DNA from: Psococerastis gibbosa
Taxonomy: Eukaryota > Arthropoda > Insecta > Psocodea > Psocidae
Length of the DNA: 64,000 nucleotides
Direction of reading: 5' to 3'
Assembly (NCBI GenBank): GCA_963971405.1
Contig: OZ020489.1
Span: 46,082,510-46,146,509, forward strand
Shown here: piece by piece, positions 21,596-34,089 of the stretch
Position numbering within the stretch: position 1 is the first letter of the stretch
How the letters are laid out: the number at the start of each line of letters is the position of its first letter
Position numbers and translations under genes: made by a program
Notes under the pieces: generated by a model
What the model was told of the DNA's origin: nothing
Databases searched by the model: none
The model's input: the letters and a program-made list of their open reading frames with translations, nothing else

Positions 21596-23004
21596 CAGTC
21601 ATGGAAAAAATAATAAAAACGCTGAGCTTTTCACTATTTTCTCTGGAACTATTTGAGATAATGGCACCAAACTTGGACATGAACACCACTACCCAGAGTT
21701 ACTTCATTACTGCTACCATCAGTTATAGGCAATGCTTAATTCTTATTCAAGAATTGAAGATAGTTTGAAAATGGCTGGCAAAAATAATAAGAACGCGAGA
21801 TTTTTTTTGTTTAGTCGGGCTATGATACAATAAATTTTTCCCTATTCTGCTGTTAATATGGTAAAACAGCGTACTTTTGAAGCTATGGAGCGATCACAGC
21901 ATTGCTCGGCCGAGGTGAGACACGTCATCTTACTTCTTCGGAAAGAAGGGAGAAATGGCGGAAATAAGTAGTTTATTGAAAAGATAGGAAGAAATTATTT
22001 TTCAAGCTATGAAACAAGACCCCTCTCATAAGGATTTCGAAGGAGACACCATTTGTAAGTTCTCGAGACCTGAAAAAAAAGCCTAAACGCTCCCATCAGC
22101 AAACGAAGTACTAGGGGACGGTTGCTTTAAGCCTTCCTACCCAGTCGATCTCCAAGAAATGTTCCACTTCCACCTAAAAAGAAAATACAGACCATCTTGC
22201 CTAAGAACTGTGATCGGGGGACATGGCGCAACGTCTAGTTGGGCGATGAAACAGAAGTTATCTCTGCAGTGATTATAGAAAACCGATTTCGGAGATTTCG
22301 GAAGATCGCCCAATGCTGCTTTACATCTCGGTATACCCAAAAAAGACCGCGAAGTTCGGTGGCAGTAACATCTTGGAGTGGGGCTGTTTCCCTTACTACG
22401 GAGTTGGCCCAATACATCGTATAGAAGATATTTTGACGAAAGAGAGTTACAGAGACATATTCCAAGACGTAATGCTGACGAGAAAATGCCAGTAGAATGG
22501 GTTTTTCAGCAGGACTATAACCACAAGAACTCCTTCAAACTAATGAAGTAGTGGTTTGTTTTACCGCGGCCAGCGCAGTCACCCGGCTTCAATCCCATCA
22601 AAAACCTGTGGAATGACCTGACGAGCCGTCTACCTAAAGAAAAAATTTCGAAGGAGGAACTAATGTGGCTTCAGGTAAATGTCAATACCTGGTGTTGTCA
22701 ATGAAAAACCGTGCAATGCTGTAATGTAGAATAATTGGCAGACACGCCCAATGTTAGTTTAATTGCAGTTTTTGTATAATAAAGCTAAAAAGTTTAAAAT
22801 TTTTGCTCGCGTTCTTATTATTTTTCCAGCCATTTTCAACAGTCTTTAATGCTTAAAGAAGTAAGCATTGCTTATAACTGGTGGTAACAGTAATGAAGTA
22901 CCGCTTGGTAGTGGTGTTCATGTCCAAGTTTGGTGCCACTATCTCAAATAGTTCCAGAGAAAATAATGAAAAGCTTCGCGTTCTTATTATTATTTCCATG
23001 ACTG
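21596..23004 (+). mobile_element. Tc1-like DNA transposon with ~205-bp inverted repeats
   Basis: The ends CAGTCATGG...CCATGACTG are flanked by TA on both sides. The terminal inverted repeats extend over about 205 bp (21596-21803 and 22804-23004) at roughly 85-90% identity. Each contains two copies of an AATAATAAGAACGCGA-like site, one at the outer and one at the inner end, which is the IR/DR layout. The interior holds a broken transposase. It sits within a family B unit. Confidence 0.85.
21858..22660 (+). pseudogene. Broken Tc1-like transposase
   Basis: The transposase would bind the inverted repeats and cut and join at TA. A start motif MVKQRTFEAMERSQ (21858 onwards) leads a helix-turn-helix-like N-terminus that ends in a stop within about 40 codons. 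Later pieces in other frames give a GGSNILEWGCF block (about 22360-22390), FQQDYNHKNS (about 22505) and PAQSPGFNPIKNLW (about 22575-22615). Against the family's DD34E pattern, the middle Asp is kept but the final Glu of NPIENLW is Lys. With the stops and frameshifts this copy is dead; it could move only with help from an active relative. Confidence 0.75.
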
Positions 23005-23656
23005 TATATTTAATAAATCAGTGAGGGTTTGCGCATGCTGCTATACTCTGGAGCAAGGGGGCCCCGGGGGTGTCCCCCATAGAAAAAAAATTGATAAATG
23101 GGCCCAAATTATTAAGATTTTACGGATTTCACAAGCAGTACCTACAGTTGCGATTTTACCGACGAATAAACATGCCACTCACTAGGGGACCGGGGTCTCC
23201 ACCGGAGAAAAAGTTTGAAAAAAATAGGTCTGAAGTATTGGGGTTTTAAGCATTTTGACTAATTTATTTTTGTGAAAGTAATTAGTCAATATGTTGTTTT
23301 TTCATGATACTTACATTTCATTCGAAATAAGCATACCAAGAATTAATTTCCCTTTCGTTATTGTGGATACTATGCCTTCTGCCCTCATAACGTCTTTGTC
23401 ACCATCAGAAATTCAATGGGGGGGGGGGGTGTTACAGGTGTCCCTAAGAGGGGTTTTCCCCCAGGACCCCCTATGCACGCCAATGGGGAGTAGGCATACC
23501 TTAATGGAAGAAAGTAACTTGTTACCAGTTGTGTCGGACGTTTTTGAATTACAATAATTTTTCAATTTAACAAAATGTCAAATATCTCAAAAGGGGGGGG
23601 AGGGGGGCCGCAGAAACGGTTGGGGGCAGACCCCCGGGCACCCCCGTAGCGCCGCC

Positions 23657-23830
23657 ACTGGGAATCCGGGGGTATCCCTCGGAGGAAAAAAATGGTAAGT
23701 GGTGCATTTGTGAGGATTTGCGCATTTTGCTAGCAGTACAGTTGAACTTTTACAGACGAATATACCTAACACTGAGGGTAGCCCAATAAGCCCCCCCCCC
23801 CCCCCCGCTTGAAACCGTCAGTGAGCTTGA
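23657..23830 (+). repeat. Family B unit resuming, with C20 tract
   Basis: A GGGGGTATCCCTCGGAGG block and a TTGTGAGGATTTGCGCATTTT block continue the B array interrupted at 21098. A run of about 20 C lies at 23787-23806. Confidence 0.5.
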
Positions 23831-23959
23831 ACATGGCGTCTGTTGAGTGCCTGAAACTGAAACAGCCTGTTCTACACACAACCATCAACAAATCATCAGC
23901 TTAGCCAGTTCAATTATTTAAATCAAGTTGCGATTTTCTCAATTAATTTGCAATCTTCA

Positions 23960-25125
23960 AAGAGCCGATGGAGATGCCAAATGAAGGGACTACCACCTCA
24001 CACCCATACTATATAATATTTAGACCAATGACCAGCCCACCATGTGATTCATCAAACATTTCGTATATGCTGGTGATACAGCTGTTGCGGCCAAGAGCGA
24101 CTGCTTTGAAGACGTCCAAGAAAAATAATTAGACCTTGCTCTCGGTACTCTCGCACGATATTACAAGGCGAACCATCTTAAACCAAATCCATCTAAGACT
24201 GAAGTTTGTGCGTTTCATCATCTTTCATCTTTCATCAGCCAGAGATGCTAACAGAAAACTGAAAATTACTTGGGAAGGAGTGACCCTAAATCAAAACGAC
24301 CACCCAAAGTACCTGGGAGTGACACTGGACAAGACCCTGAGCTACAGAAGTCATTGTGAAGCCACCAAAATGAAAGTAGCATCACGCAACAGCATCTTAA
24401 AGAAACTCAACATGGGGAGCGCTACCTAGCACACTGAGAACATCAGCAATGGGTCTCTGCTTCTCGGCCGGGGAGTACGCAGCACCGGTGTGGTTTAATT
24501 CATCACATGCCAAGCAGACGGATGCCTCTCCGAACGAAACTGAGCGCATCATCACTGGGTGCCTTACACCCCTTCAGAAAATGTATCCGATCGCTGGTAT
24601 CGCTCCCCCAGCTATGTGACGGTCCACCGCTGCTGCTGTAGAACAAACCAAAGAAATGTCCGATCCGAAACATGTCATGTATACGACAAAAGACCCGCAC
24701 CGCACCGCACGTCTCACATACAGGAAAAACTTTTTGCAATCAGTGAAGCCCGTATCAACGACAGTACAAGCGTCTTGAATGAATGCATGGAAGCGGCTCC
24801 TCCCCCAAGTGATTGAGCCAAAAGAAGAACTGATGGCGGGCCACAATCGCCCACACCCAATCTAGCGCACCGCGCACCCTCAACCGACTAAGAACTGGTT
24901 CTCTCTGCAAAACCACCGCTACCAGATGGGGCTTCATAGTTCATCGCTGAGAACGACACGGCATGCGAATGCGGAGAGACCCAAGACGCGGCACACATGC
25001 TGGTGTGCCGACTGCTGTCTTCACCTTGCACAGCAGCTGACCTAGCAGAAGCTAACGGCAAGGCCGTCCAGGCCAGTACCTACTGGGTAACCCTTTTAAC
25101 GTGTTCCGCCTTACACCGCCGACAC
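23960..25125 (+). pseudogene. Non-LTR retrotransposon RT/C-terminal region, decayed
   Basis: Motifs in order, across shifting frames: an ILYNI block and NDQP, then VYAGDTAVAAK (about 24062-24095), where the catalytic pair of the usual YADD reads GD; YYKANHLKPNPSKTEVCAF; HPKYLGVTLDKTLSYRSH (about 24303-24356); TERIITGCLTP; and a terminal cysteine cluster C-x-C-(x)n-H-x3-C (about 24960-25010). This is the layout of animal LINEs of the jockey/CR1-like assemblage; the exact clade is unresolved. The coding stretch with the longest open frame is 24136-24429. Stops and frameshifts throughout make it a relic. Confidence 0.75.
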
Positions 25126-25604
25126 GTTAAGTAAGCAATTAATTTTCATTAAGGTAGGTATGTGATTTTGAATTTGTGAAATAGCTAGCGGATATGTCCC
25201 TTAGATGGTGTTTAAAGAGAGCGGACGATTGCAGTGTGTGCAGAGTTATGGTGGAGACCACAAACTGAATGGGATTTTGCCCAAAAGGTGTATCTAAACT
25301 AATCATCCGCACATTTGCCACCCCGTTCCCCGGGGAGGGGGGGTGTGAGCACCCAGCCGAACAACATCCCTTCTGACACTTTCTCCATTTACATTCAGCA
25401 GCCGCCTATTTCTTTGCTATCTCCACGCCTCATCTCTACGCGTCACCTCCAATCATTTTCAGCTATGAATGGCAAACCCATTATTTCGCCCAGCATTTTC
25501 ACTTGCTTTTTACGCGTGCTTAATCAGGACTCACATACTCACATGTTACCTCATGACTATGTATCAAACTTTACTAATTGGCCTACAGCATTAAAGGTTA
25601 CAAG

Positions 25605-25830
25605 TGTCAGGACATGTAGAATGGTTGTACTGACTCTGACTTTCACCCGAAAGGTTGTTGGTTCAAGTCCTACACTTTCTACTTCCTACATGCTTCGGAG
25701 GGCATGTAAAGCAGGCGGTCCCGGGCTTTCCTAGTTGAGTGTAAGAGAGGGCTTTATAGCCCCAACTCCGCTAGGTTGGCTTAGTAATAGAACAAAAAAA
25801 GTCCTTATTTATTTATTTATTTAAGTTACG
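25605..25830 (+). mobile_element. tRNA-derived SINE with (TTTA)n tail
   Basis: A head resembling a tRNA (GACTTTCACCCGAAAGGTTG, then the B box GGTTCAAGTCC) is followed by a body with GGAGGGCATGTAAAGC and GGTCCCGGGC, and a TTTATTTATTTATTTA tail near 25805-25825. The A box is degraded. No clear target duplication is seen. Confidence 0.55.
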
Positions 25831-27590
25831 CCATGCAGTGATTTCGGCAACTAGCACCCAGGCGCAAACTAATACTTTCCATCCATTCGTTTCGTAGTTT
25901 TCCTATTTATTTATACGTTAGTATCATAGAATAATATTTACTATAGAATGCTAGTCGGTATAGGGCCGTCTGTGATTCAAAATAGGAAAATCACATGAGC
26001 CGAGTCACAAAATATTTGCGTCCCAGTTTTAACCAATCAAATTAATTTATTAAGAAACAATTGTGAGTGTATTCGAACGTTCTATGAAACTTGGCCTACT
26101 ATTGGCTGCCTGTTTTGAGGTCAAAATTCATTTTCAAAACAATAACAACGCAGCAGAAATGAGTGGGTTTTTGATAAACAAAAATGATAAAAATTATTTA
26201 TTGATTCAATCTCTACAGCAATACCTACTTTACTATAATAAAATAAGTTCGGTTGTTGGATTGAAAACTTCAGAGTTCACACTTTGCTACACATTATGTA
26301 AAGTACAGTAGGCCTACAATAATACTTCTAAAAGGTAAGTGAGTATAATTTATATTAAACCCACAATAGCTTTAATTCTTCTTAAAATGATGCATGTTGC
26401 CGTCTTGTAGCCAAACTAAGTCACTTAGCACACTCCCCAAACACACCGAGTCCAACAAGTTACTGTACAACCTACGAGAAGCATTTTTAAGCCTTTGCAT
26501 GCATGGGGCTTGCGAAGTAATATTGGGACAGTGACTTCCCACTATGGGTCCACTGCAGCTTACATTAACTAAAACAAAATATGTTGTCTTATTTTAATTG
26601 GTATGTATCGGTAGGCCAATATTATTGACATTTTTAGAGCAGCAGATTTCGAGGAACAGGAGCAGAGGAGGCGTCTCGTCCCGCCAGAGAAAATGTTGAA
26701 GCAAGGAAATTCGAGTGGAAACTTTAAGTCAATGCAAGACAATTTCTACCAGAAGGAAAAAGTCAAAAATATTAGTTTTGTTCCTTCCTCTTCACTGTAA
26801 ATTACTGTATATTTGTTATTACATTAATGTTATTGTATTATGCTATATTTTAAAAGCTTTTTCCATGGAACTCACCTTGAGTTTTCACTTGTTACCCATG
26901 GCTTACAGAGTCGAAAGGAAGGGAACATGGTGGGTGTCACCGTATTGCGTTTGTGAGGAACTACCTGTCTGAATAAATAGGGGTTGTGAAAATGTCCAAT
27001 GCATGGTCTACTGTGACAGTATGCTAACACGACGCAAAGGCTTTTTTTGCCACTTTCCCCATAAATGGTTTTGGTTTAAAATGTCAAACCCCCAGTGACC
27101 TGTACGAAAAGGCCCTAATGAATGCTTGCCTTAACGTAAAGTACAGTACTCCTTCTAAACTCATGTTGGAACATAATTTGAAGTATTGTATGTGATACTT
27201 CCATACATTAATACATACTGCGTACGATACCACGAGCATTTTTTTTTTAAAATATTCATTGACCATTGTACTGTAGATAGGCCTAGGTGTGCGAATGATA
27301 CAAAAGACTAGTTGGTTTCATTAAATTTGGGTCATTATAGATTTATTATTATGAAATGACACATTAAATTGATATTGACTACTACATTTCAATTTTTAAA
27401 TTTGTGCGGGAAACACCCAAGCGCTACCAAGTGGCCAAAATCCGAAAGTGGGACGCAAATATTTTGTAACTACGATCCTGTGATTTCATGAAAAAAATCA
27501 CAAAGCCCTGAAATACTGCATCCTATGTATAAGCATAGGAATGCCAGTCTGCTTATTTCGATTGGCATGCTATGGTTAATATACAGTAAG
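25831..27590. other. No gene recognised
   Basis: Unassigned AT-rich sequence. The phrase GCGTCCCAGTTTTAACC near 26021 and a related GGGACGCAAATATTT near 27448 hint at a worn inverted repeat pair. No motif-bearing frame was found. Confidence 0.35.
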
Positions 27591-27596
27591 CCCATA

Positions 27597-27780
27597 AACC
27601 TTTGAGGTTCCACGATAAAAAATTGTTATTTTTTACGAAATGTCTGTCCGTCAGTGGATAGATTTTTGTGGGGAAATTTCACGATGGATTTTGTTGTAAT
27701 ACTGCATGTAGGTTCATATCTCGGATTAATGTTTTCTGGCTCCAAATATTTCCATCAATCCAATGCTTTAGGATGGGGGT
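27597..27780 (+). repeat. Family A fragment, decayed
   Basis: It shares TTTTACGAAATGTCTGTCCG, GCATGTAGGTTCATA and CCAATGCTTTAGGATGGGG with family A in order. The ends are missing. Confidence 0.5.
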
Positions 27781-28655
27781 AATTGTAAACTAAATTACTT
27801 ACCATAGGCTACTATAAAGAATTAACTAGACAGCAAATAGAATTTTGAATGAAAATTTACTAAAAGCTTGTAGCTGAGACTAGTTTTGATTAGTTGTTTT
27901 GCCAATTGTTACCATTTCTTACCCTCATGAAAAAACTGATTGTGGGCATTAGCAGGTGAGTAGCGGGGCACAGATGTCAGCGTGTGGCTGAGAAACGCAG
28001 CACAATGCGGAAGGAAGGCTTGTCTGATGGGAATGCAGCGGCGGGGTCCCGGGCCACCCGACAAACAGCACACAGCAGGCCCCACTCTAATGAGTCCCAC
28101 TTAATCATGTCCACATATTTACCCTACTATTAGGTGGCTTCTGCACAATAATTTCGACTATGCGAGCTCAAATTCTTTTGGGAACGCTTCAATCCCCACT
28201 CATTTTTTTCTTGGTTGAATGGCAAGAAATGAAAAATTAACGGTAGCAGTACATGCTTCCCTATTAACAATTAATATAATAGATAATTATGAGTGTTTCC
28301 AATTATCAATGTTTAATCATTTATTTTCGGCTGCAATCATGGTAATGGATATAAAATAGCTTAGTAATGTTTTACGTCATGCAAGTTTAGTATTAAAAAC
28401 ACAATGGGCACAACCACGATTTTCTATGCTATATATTGTATCCCTGAATTACTGAGTACACAACCATCTAAACCAACAGGTCTGACCGGGTGAGACCATG
28501 CCCCGACAACAAATATAGATGGCAAGTTCAGATTTCTCTACATCCTCTAATTTCGGTCACACTAGGAGGTTGCCTTTACAATCTAAATTAGTTTAATGCC
28601 AGTATTATATATATACCGTGTCATGTAATGCTACAATACGTTGAATCTAGGCCGT
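27781..28655. other. No gene recognised; GC-rich island inside
   Basis: Positions 27945-28100 are notably GC-rich against the surroundings, but no motif-bearing frame or repeat match was identified. A CCTCTAATTTCGGT block near 28546 matches the tail of the SINEs at 34586 and 38310. Confidence 0.35.
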
Positions 28656-28659
28656 AGCC

Positions 28660-28905
28660 AAGGGGGGGGGGGCTTATTGGGCTGCAGCCCCCCTCCCCCG
28701 AGATGAAAAATTGAGTATTAAATAAATCTATTTCGGACCTATTTTATAAAAAAAAAATTCCCCGGGGAGACCTTTCTTTGGGTTAACTGCAATATTATTA
28801 TTATGAATAAGCATTCTTTTGTAAGCGTATACTGCAGCATCCATACAAACCCCACTATTTTCACTTATATTTTCAAATTCTCCCCCCGGAGGAGACCCCC
28901 CTCTT
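28660..28905 (-). repeat. Family B units
   Basis: A GGCCGTAGCCAAGG start with a G10 run is followed by two B units bearing CCGGGGAGACC and CCGGAGGAGACCCCC. Read on the minus strand. Confidence 0.6.
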
Positions 28906-28919
28906 CGGGTTAACTGTGA

Positions 28920-29290
28920 CAGAGGGCTAACACTCGCCAAATCATTCCTCAACTACCCCAGTCATTGGTCAGGGCTAGAGTAGAAATAAAATGAACAAAC
29001 AAGGAACAAGCTCAGTTAATCGGTAAAACTCAGGGTTGGGCGCCGTGTGGATAAACCATTATTAAATAAATTAAATAGGAGAAAAGGATACGTACGGTAG
29101 ACAAGAGGAGGAAATATTAAGATATGAAAATGTTGCACTGAGTGAGGTCTTAAAAAAAGTTGGAAGAAAATTACATGCTGTTTCTGCTGTTACTTTTCTT
29201 CCCATTCCACTATTGACTATGGCAGAGGGTTAACTCTCGCCAAATCATTCCTCTACTACCCCAGTCATTGGTCAGGGCTAAAGTAGAAAT
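28920..29290 (+). repeat. Direct repeat: uninterrupted copy and start of interrupted copy
   Basis: 28920-28987 and 29223-29290 match closely (CGCCAAATCATTCCTC, then CCAGTCATTGGTCAGGGCTA). The first copy continues directly into GAACAAACAAGGAACAAGCTC at 28993. In the second the same continuation lies at 29961, after a LINE. A further block (GTAGACAAGAGG, AATATTAAGATATGAAAATG) at 29094-29136 recurs at 31660-31697. Confidence 0.7.
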
Positions 29291-29960
29291 CTTCTTCTTC
29301 TTTGTTTCTTTTCCTTGTTCAGTATTCCCTGGACAAGGAGCATATATTACAAAAATACAATACATAATAATACCATCCCGCATCCCCAAGCTAGCGCTTA
29401 TTTGGGACAAAAGACTCATACAGTGCTGCTAAACAAGGCTTAATCATTTATTTTTGTTATTTATTTATAATGTTTATTTTATTTTATTTTTATTTTTATT
29501 TTATTTTAACTTGTTATTTTAATGTCAGTTTTTATTATTATTATTATTAACTCCCATTGACCAGCCATCTTTTTATACCCGCTTTTAACTCACCCATCTG
29601 TTTAAATTTTTTCATTTATGGAAGAAGTTCATTTAATATCTTTGGTATGAGTAGGTACTTTGTTTAATCTTTCTCCATCATATTTTGTTATATGTTATCT
29701 CAAACTTAAGCTTTTTTTGGTTTCTTGTATTGTACTTCCCTTTATCATATATTTGGTATTCTTTTTTAAAATAGTTATCTCTTATTAATTTATACTTGAA
29801 TAGTTTCGTTATTGGCAGAATGTTAGCATGTTTGAATTTTTCTTCGTATTGTTTGTATTTCTTGTTGATTTTATTTGATAACATAATAATAATAATAATG
29901 CGTGTATTTCTCAAAAAAACATAACAAATTTTACTGAACCGGTGCCACAAAGCCTAAAAG
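29291..29960 (-). pseudogene. LINE 3' end fragment, copy 1
   Basis: Minus-strand translation gives KINKKYKQYEEKFKHANI followed by LPITKLFKYKLIRDNYFKKE and a YNTRNQ motif, the usual C-terminal pattern of jockey/CR1-like reverse transcriptases. The 3' untranslated part contains the inverted pair CTTGTCCAG/CTGGACAAG-like ends and an AGAAGAAG tail at the 29291 side. It is strongly 5'-truncated and nearly matches the plus-strand copy at 38469-39140. Confidence 0.75.
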
Positions 29961-30060
29961 GAACAAACTAAGAACAAGCTCAGTTAATCGGTAAAACAAA
30001 TGGAAACAAAACTCAGGGTTGGGCGCCGTGTGGATAAACCACCATTACATTAAATAATTT

Positions 30061-33000
30061 AAAACAGAAAAGTGTAATGAGTCTATTTATGATAGCTGTA
30101 TGCCTGGGGTTTCGGTCAGAAACCCGAACCTCAGCTTTCGGGGAAAACCCTGCAACGGATGTTAAAATTTGCCCAGCTACTCAGTCTATGCTGCAGGGCT
30201 TCCCTCGACAACCCCGTTATGAGACTCACTCCAGATCTCAGGGAACTGGAAACAAAATATATTAATTCTCAGTACCTTATTCAATTATAATTATGTAAAT
30301 ATTAACGCTTGCCACAAATTTAAAGAGAATAAACAAAGTTCAATAAAACTGAATTTACAAAATAGTAAACTAATAGTGTAACAAATTTCCCGCTCAACAG
30401 TTTAAATTCAGAGATTATGTTGCCGCGCTGCCATGACCTTCCCGACTGGCCAATGAGAAGCGAGGAGCAAGGTTTGTTTACCAGCTGACTTATTGACCCC
30501 TAATTTAAAAAAATACAATTGTATTCTAATCTTTACTACAAGGAGACTCCGCAACTTAATTACAGATTTAGTATACAGACAGTCAGAGTTGCTGATTACC
30601 TTTTACAGCACTAATTAAATGTACAACCTTGACCAGAGGAAAATCGGTAAGTAAACTTTTATAACAAACATGCCTGCGGCTTAACCAAACGCAACTAAAT
30701 ATTTCAGACAGTGGAAGTAAATATTTATAACGCGCCACCTCAGTACTTCATTTAGTATAATGTCTGTGAATACGGTGGTCAGTGAGTGCTGCACCTGAGG
30801 AGTGCCACTCAGGCTGCAGATGCATCGTACAGTTTGGTAGAATAGCCGATAGGCATTTCCGCTAGTTAGGCCTAAATCTTTATTTACGCACTACAACCTC
30901 GATAGTAACGTGGACTGGTTTTAACCGTTTTCTTAACTTTATTTAGCAGAATGTGATAGATAGGAGGAAGGCTGACCGCATCTTCTTGAAGGAGTAGGCT
31001 TACGTATTTGTGTTATTGTTGTGGACCAGGTTGTGTTGACGTTGGTACACTTATAGGAGTAGACATCGCGCCTCTCACCGCGACCCCGAGGGTTGAATGC
31101 CGTTTACTTCATCCCTCCTTTCATGTCCGTCATGGCTTTACGATCACGCAGTTTCTCGAATCCATTCTGACCTGACCAACAATTAACCAACATTCATCAA
31201 ATGCAACTTGCATGATTCGACTTCACCGCCTGTCGAATCATGTGAGTAGGCCTATCTCTACGTACGCTGTTAATACTTTAGTCTCACTAATTCTGGGCTC
31301 TAACCAATCTATTAAATTTTGTTGCAGCAGTTATCCTGGCAATAAGTTATGGACAATATATTACAGCCTATGGACATACCTTTTCCAACGAAAATTAGAA
31401 AATTCTTGAAACTTCTCCTCTAACCGTTACCAAAGCCAAAGATCATGGACAACAACTCAGGTGAAATAATCCAACTTACCACAGGTGAAACCCGAAGAAT
31501 TAGTTAATAATTTGATGTATGGGATGTATGCTGAGAAAGTAATATAAAACCAATTATGGGAATTTGGTAAAATGCAAACCTTGTTTTCGATTGTAGTCCC
31601 GCCCTATTTTAAACACTAGTTTGGTCCCATAATTGATCCTACAAAAGGAAACGCACGGTAGACAAGAGAAGAAAATATTAAGATATGAAAATGTTGAATT
31701 ATTATGAATTAATATCCCACGAGCTGGTGTAGTTGAAGAATGATTAGGCTCCTTCCACTGGACAGGAAAAGAAAAATAATTAATGGGGCTGTTAATGAAC
31801 AGTTGAATACAGTATAGGTACAGTATATAATATAAAGGTATAAAATGAGTAGGCTACTTATCATCGGCTGCTTCCTCCAGTAGCCGCGCATAAGTAGCAA
31901 CCTCCCCATCATCTCAGCTCCTCCTGGATGTTCTCAGGCAGTGCACTGGCGGGGACACTCGGAACAGAAGATGGACGAAAGTTGAGGAGACTTGACATGG
32001 AGTATTGTACCTCCACCACCGCACCACCTCAAGACAAGTACAATAGGAGACCCGAAAAAGGAAACACGCGAACCACAAAATATTTCCTCACAACTGCAAT
32101 ATTATATGCCGAAACCGCGATGAGGGGTCGGTGCTTTTATCAGCAAATCCTCGAACACCTGATTAGGCGAAAGGGAATTTGACATAATCTCTAATGAGGC
32201 ATTTGAATTATAACTTAAGTTTCACATGAATTATTTTGAGAATGCGGATTTCATGCATATTTGTATTCTTTGGATCTTTGCCGCAATATTAAATCACTGA
32301 AATATTTAATTCCCCCGAAAATAGCAGAAATCCTTAAAATTTAATTTAAAATGAAACTTCTGTGGGTAGCAAAGTAAAGGGAGCGTAGGAGAAGAGGGGG
32401 GGGGGTAAAATTTCGGGGACCCCGGGCCAAAAACTTTGAAACTAAGCTGGGATAAGAAACAATCTGTAAGTTATTTTTCCAGTTTGCTGCTCGCAGCACT
32501 GTGTTCTTATTTAAAATATCGAAAAGCTAAGTTGCAATCACTTCTCTATACTTCCGTGGGGTGCATTAGTAATTCGTCAAGTGGAAGAAACCCTCCTGTT
32601 CCCTTGTGATAAAAATTAACACTTTTCAAAACCTTGTTACTCCTTCTTCATCTTCGCATTCAACTTCTTTTAAACCGGATGCCTTTTTCCAATTTTCTCT
32701 CGACTTGATTTTTTCCTCTGTAAAGTCAATCAAGTTTTCTACTTTGCTGAGGAGGGTTCATTTTTCAATTTTGTATTTTTTTTAAGTGAAAGGCGCCAAC
32801 AATAGTTTCTCATTAATCTGCTTAAATTACTATTACTATTACTTCAGTTTCAATTAAAATGGATTTAATTAAAGTGATAAAATATTTACGCATGTTTTGT
32901 AGTTGAGGATGTTTTTTGTAATGAGGATGATGTCGTGCTGTGGCTCCCCCTCAGCAAACGAGGCAGACCACACTCTACACAGAGTCTCTTTGAGACGTAA

Positions 33001-33379
33001 TCTGTAATTATGGAAAAGTTGATGAAGCGAGCGTGGGTGACACAAAAAGGGGATTAACCCTTGCCGAGGTTATAAATAGCGACACACTGCTTACAGGCAA
33101 GTTACTTCCACCTCCTGATCCGAACCCCGCCTGCTTCCATCCTTTATTCCTCACAGTTTTCATTATCAAAATACAGGTATCATATTGGCTAGCAGAGGCG
33201 TAAAGTTTTACAACGATGGCGGGGGCAAAACTAAGTAGATCTTATGACGTCATCGGGCTTTTCGTAAGGATATTTTTCATGCATAAGCTTCCCCTAGCAC
33301 GGAATCCCAGATTCACAAAAATTTAAAGCGTTTGATAGTTCTCAACTTCAAATGATGTGGGGCCTCAAGGGCGCAGCCA
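30061..33379. other. Long stretch without recognisable gene
   Basis: Only short frames are present. A block at 31650-31697 repeats 29083-29136. TGACGTCA occurs at 33245-33252. A G10 run at 32397-32406 beside ACCCCGGGCC may be a worn B unit. No exon, tRNA or transposon terminus could be supported. Confidence 0.4.
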
Positions 33380-33760
33380 AGATTTTGGGGGGCTTGGGGG
33401 CTGTGGCGACTGTGATTCTGTCTATTGTAAATTGTTTTATTGACAACTCAATTGTATCTAGTGTATTCTTTAAAGATTATGATGTTACTCGTATATTCTT
33501 CACTTCAATTTATTGGCGGATTTAGACTTGGTGCAGACCCAGGCAGGTAATATAAGTTATTGCGGGTATGCGGGCTAAATCTTAATGTTATCATTACGAC
33601 GGTTTAGATTGGATAGGAATAATATTGCATTCAGCCAAAGAGCTGGTGGCTCGGGGGTCTCCCCCGGGGGAAATTTTTTAAAATGTAAGTACAAAATAGC
33701 AGGGTTTTACGCATTTTAATACTAGTAAAGTATTTTACAAATAAGCCAACCAAGGGCGGA
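33380..33760 (+). repeat. Family B-like units
   Basis: GGCGCAGCCAAGATTTTGGG and GGGGGTCTCCCCCGGGGGAAA blocks with AGCAGGGTTTTACGCATTTT place this in family B, though it is widely diverged. Confidence 0.5.
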
Positions 33761-33891
33761 TGCAGCCGAAAATTTAGGGGTCACAAGTTTTTTGTAAGTT
33801 GAAAAGGTAATTTTTTTTTGTTGGAAAGTTGAGTTTCATTATAATTTTTTTAATAGGTATCTTATGAATTTACTATGAATTTACTCATTTA

Positions 33892-33909
33892 CCCCCCCCC
33901 CCCCCCCCC
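33892..33909. repeat. C18 homopolymer
   Basis: Eighteen consecutive C. Similar runs accompany families A and B elsewhere in the window. Confidence 0.9.
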
Positions 33910-34089
33910 ATTGAAGCTAACAAAGAAATGCTTACATTCGTATTGACTAACTACAATACATTGTAGTCTTATATAACACTGACATTAAATTAACTTTGGT
34001 TGAAGAGGTAACCTCCTCGTTATAACCGAAATGTGCTAACCTGCCAATTTGAGCATAAGTAAGAAAGAAGAACTTTCCACTCACTATTT

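Larger units (their letters stand above)
21101..23656 (+). mobile_element. hAT-like nonautonomous element (B/C type) interrupted by a Tc1-like element
   Basis: The left end reads TGGCGGCGCTA at 21101-21111, and the complement of this occurs as TAGCGCCGCCA near 23647-23657, followed by CTG. Such CAGTGGCGG ends are typical of hAT elements. Inside are a C segment (GGCGTAAATTCC, then GACTTTGATTAATATTACTC), B units, and a tail with GCATACCAAGAATTAATTTC. Without the Tc1-like insertion it would be about 1.15 kb. No clear 8-bp target duplication is seen, so the limits are tentative. Confidence 0.45.
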
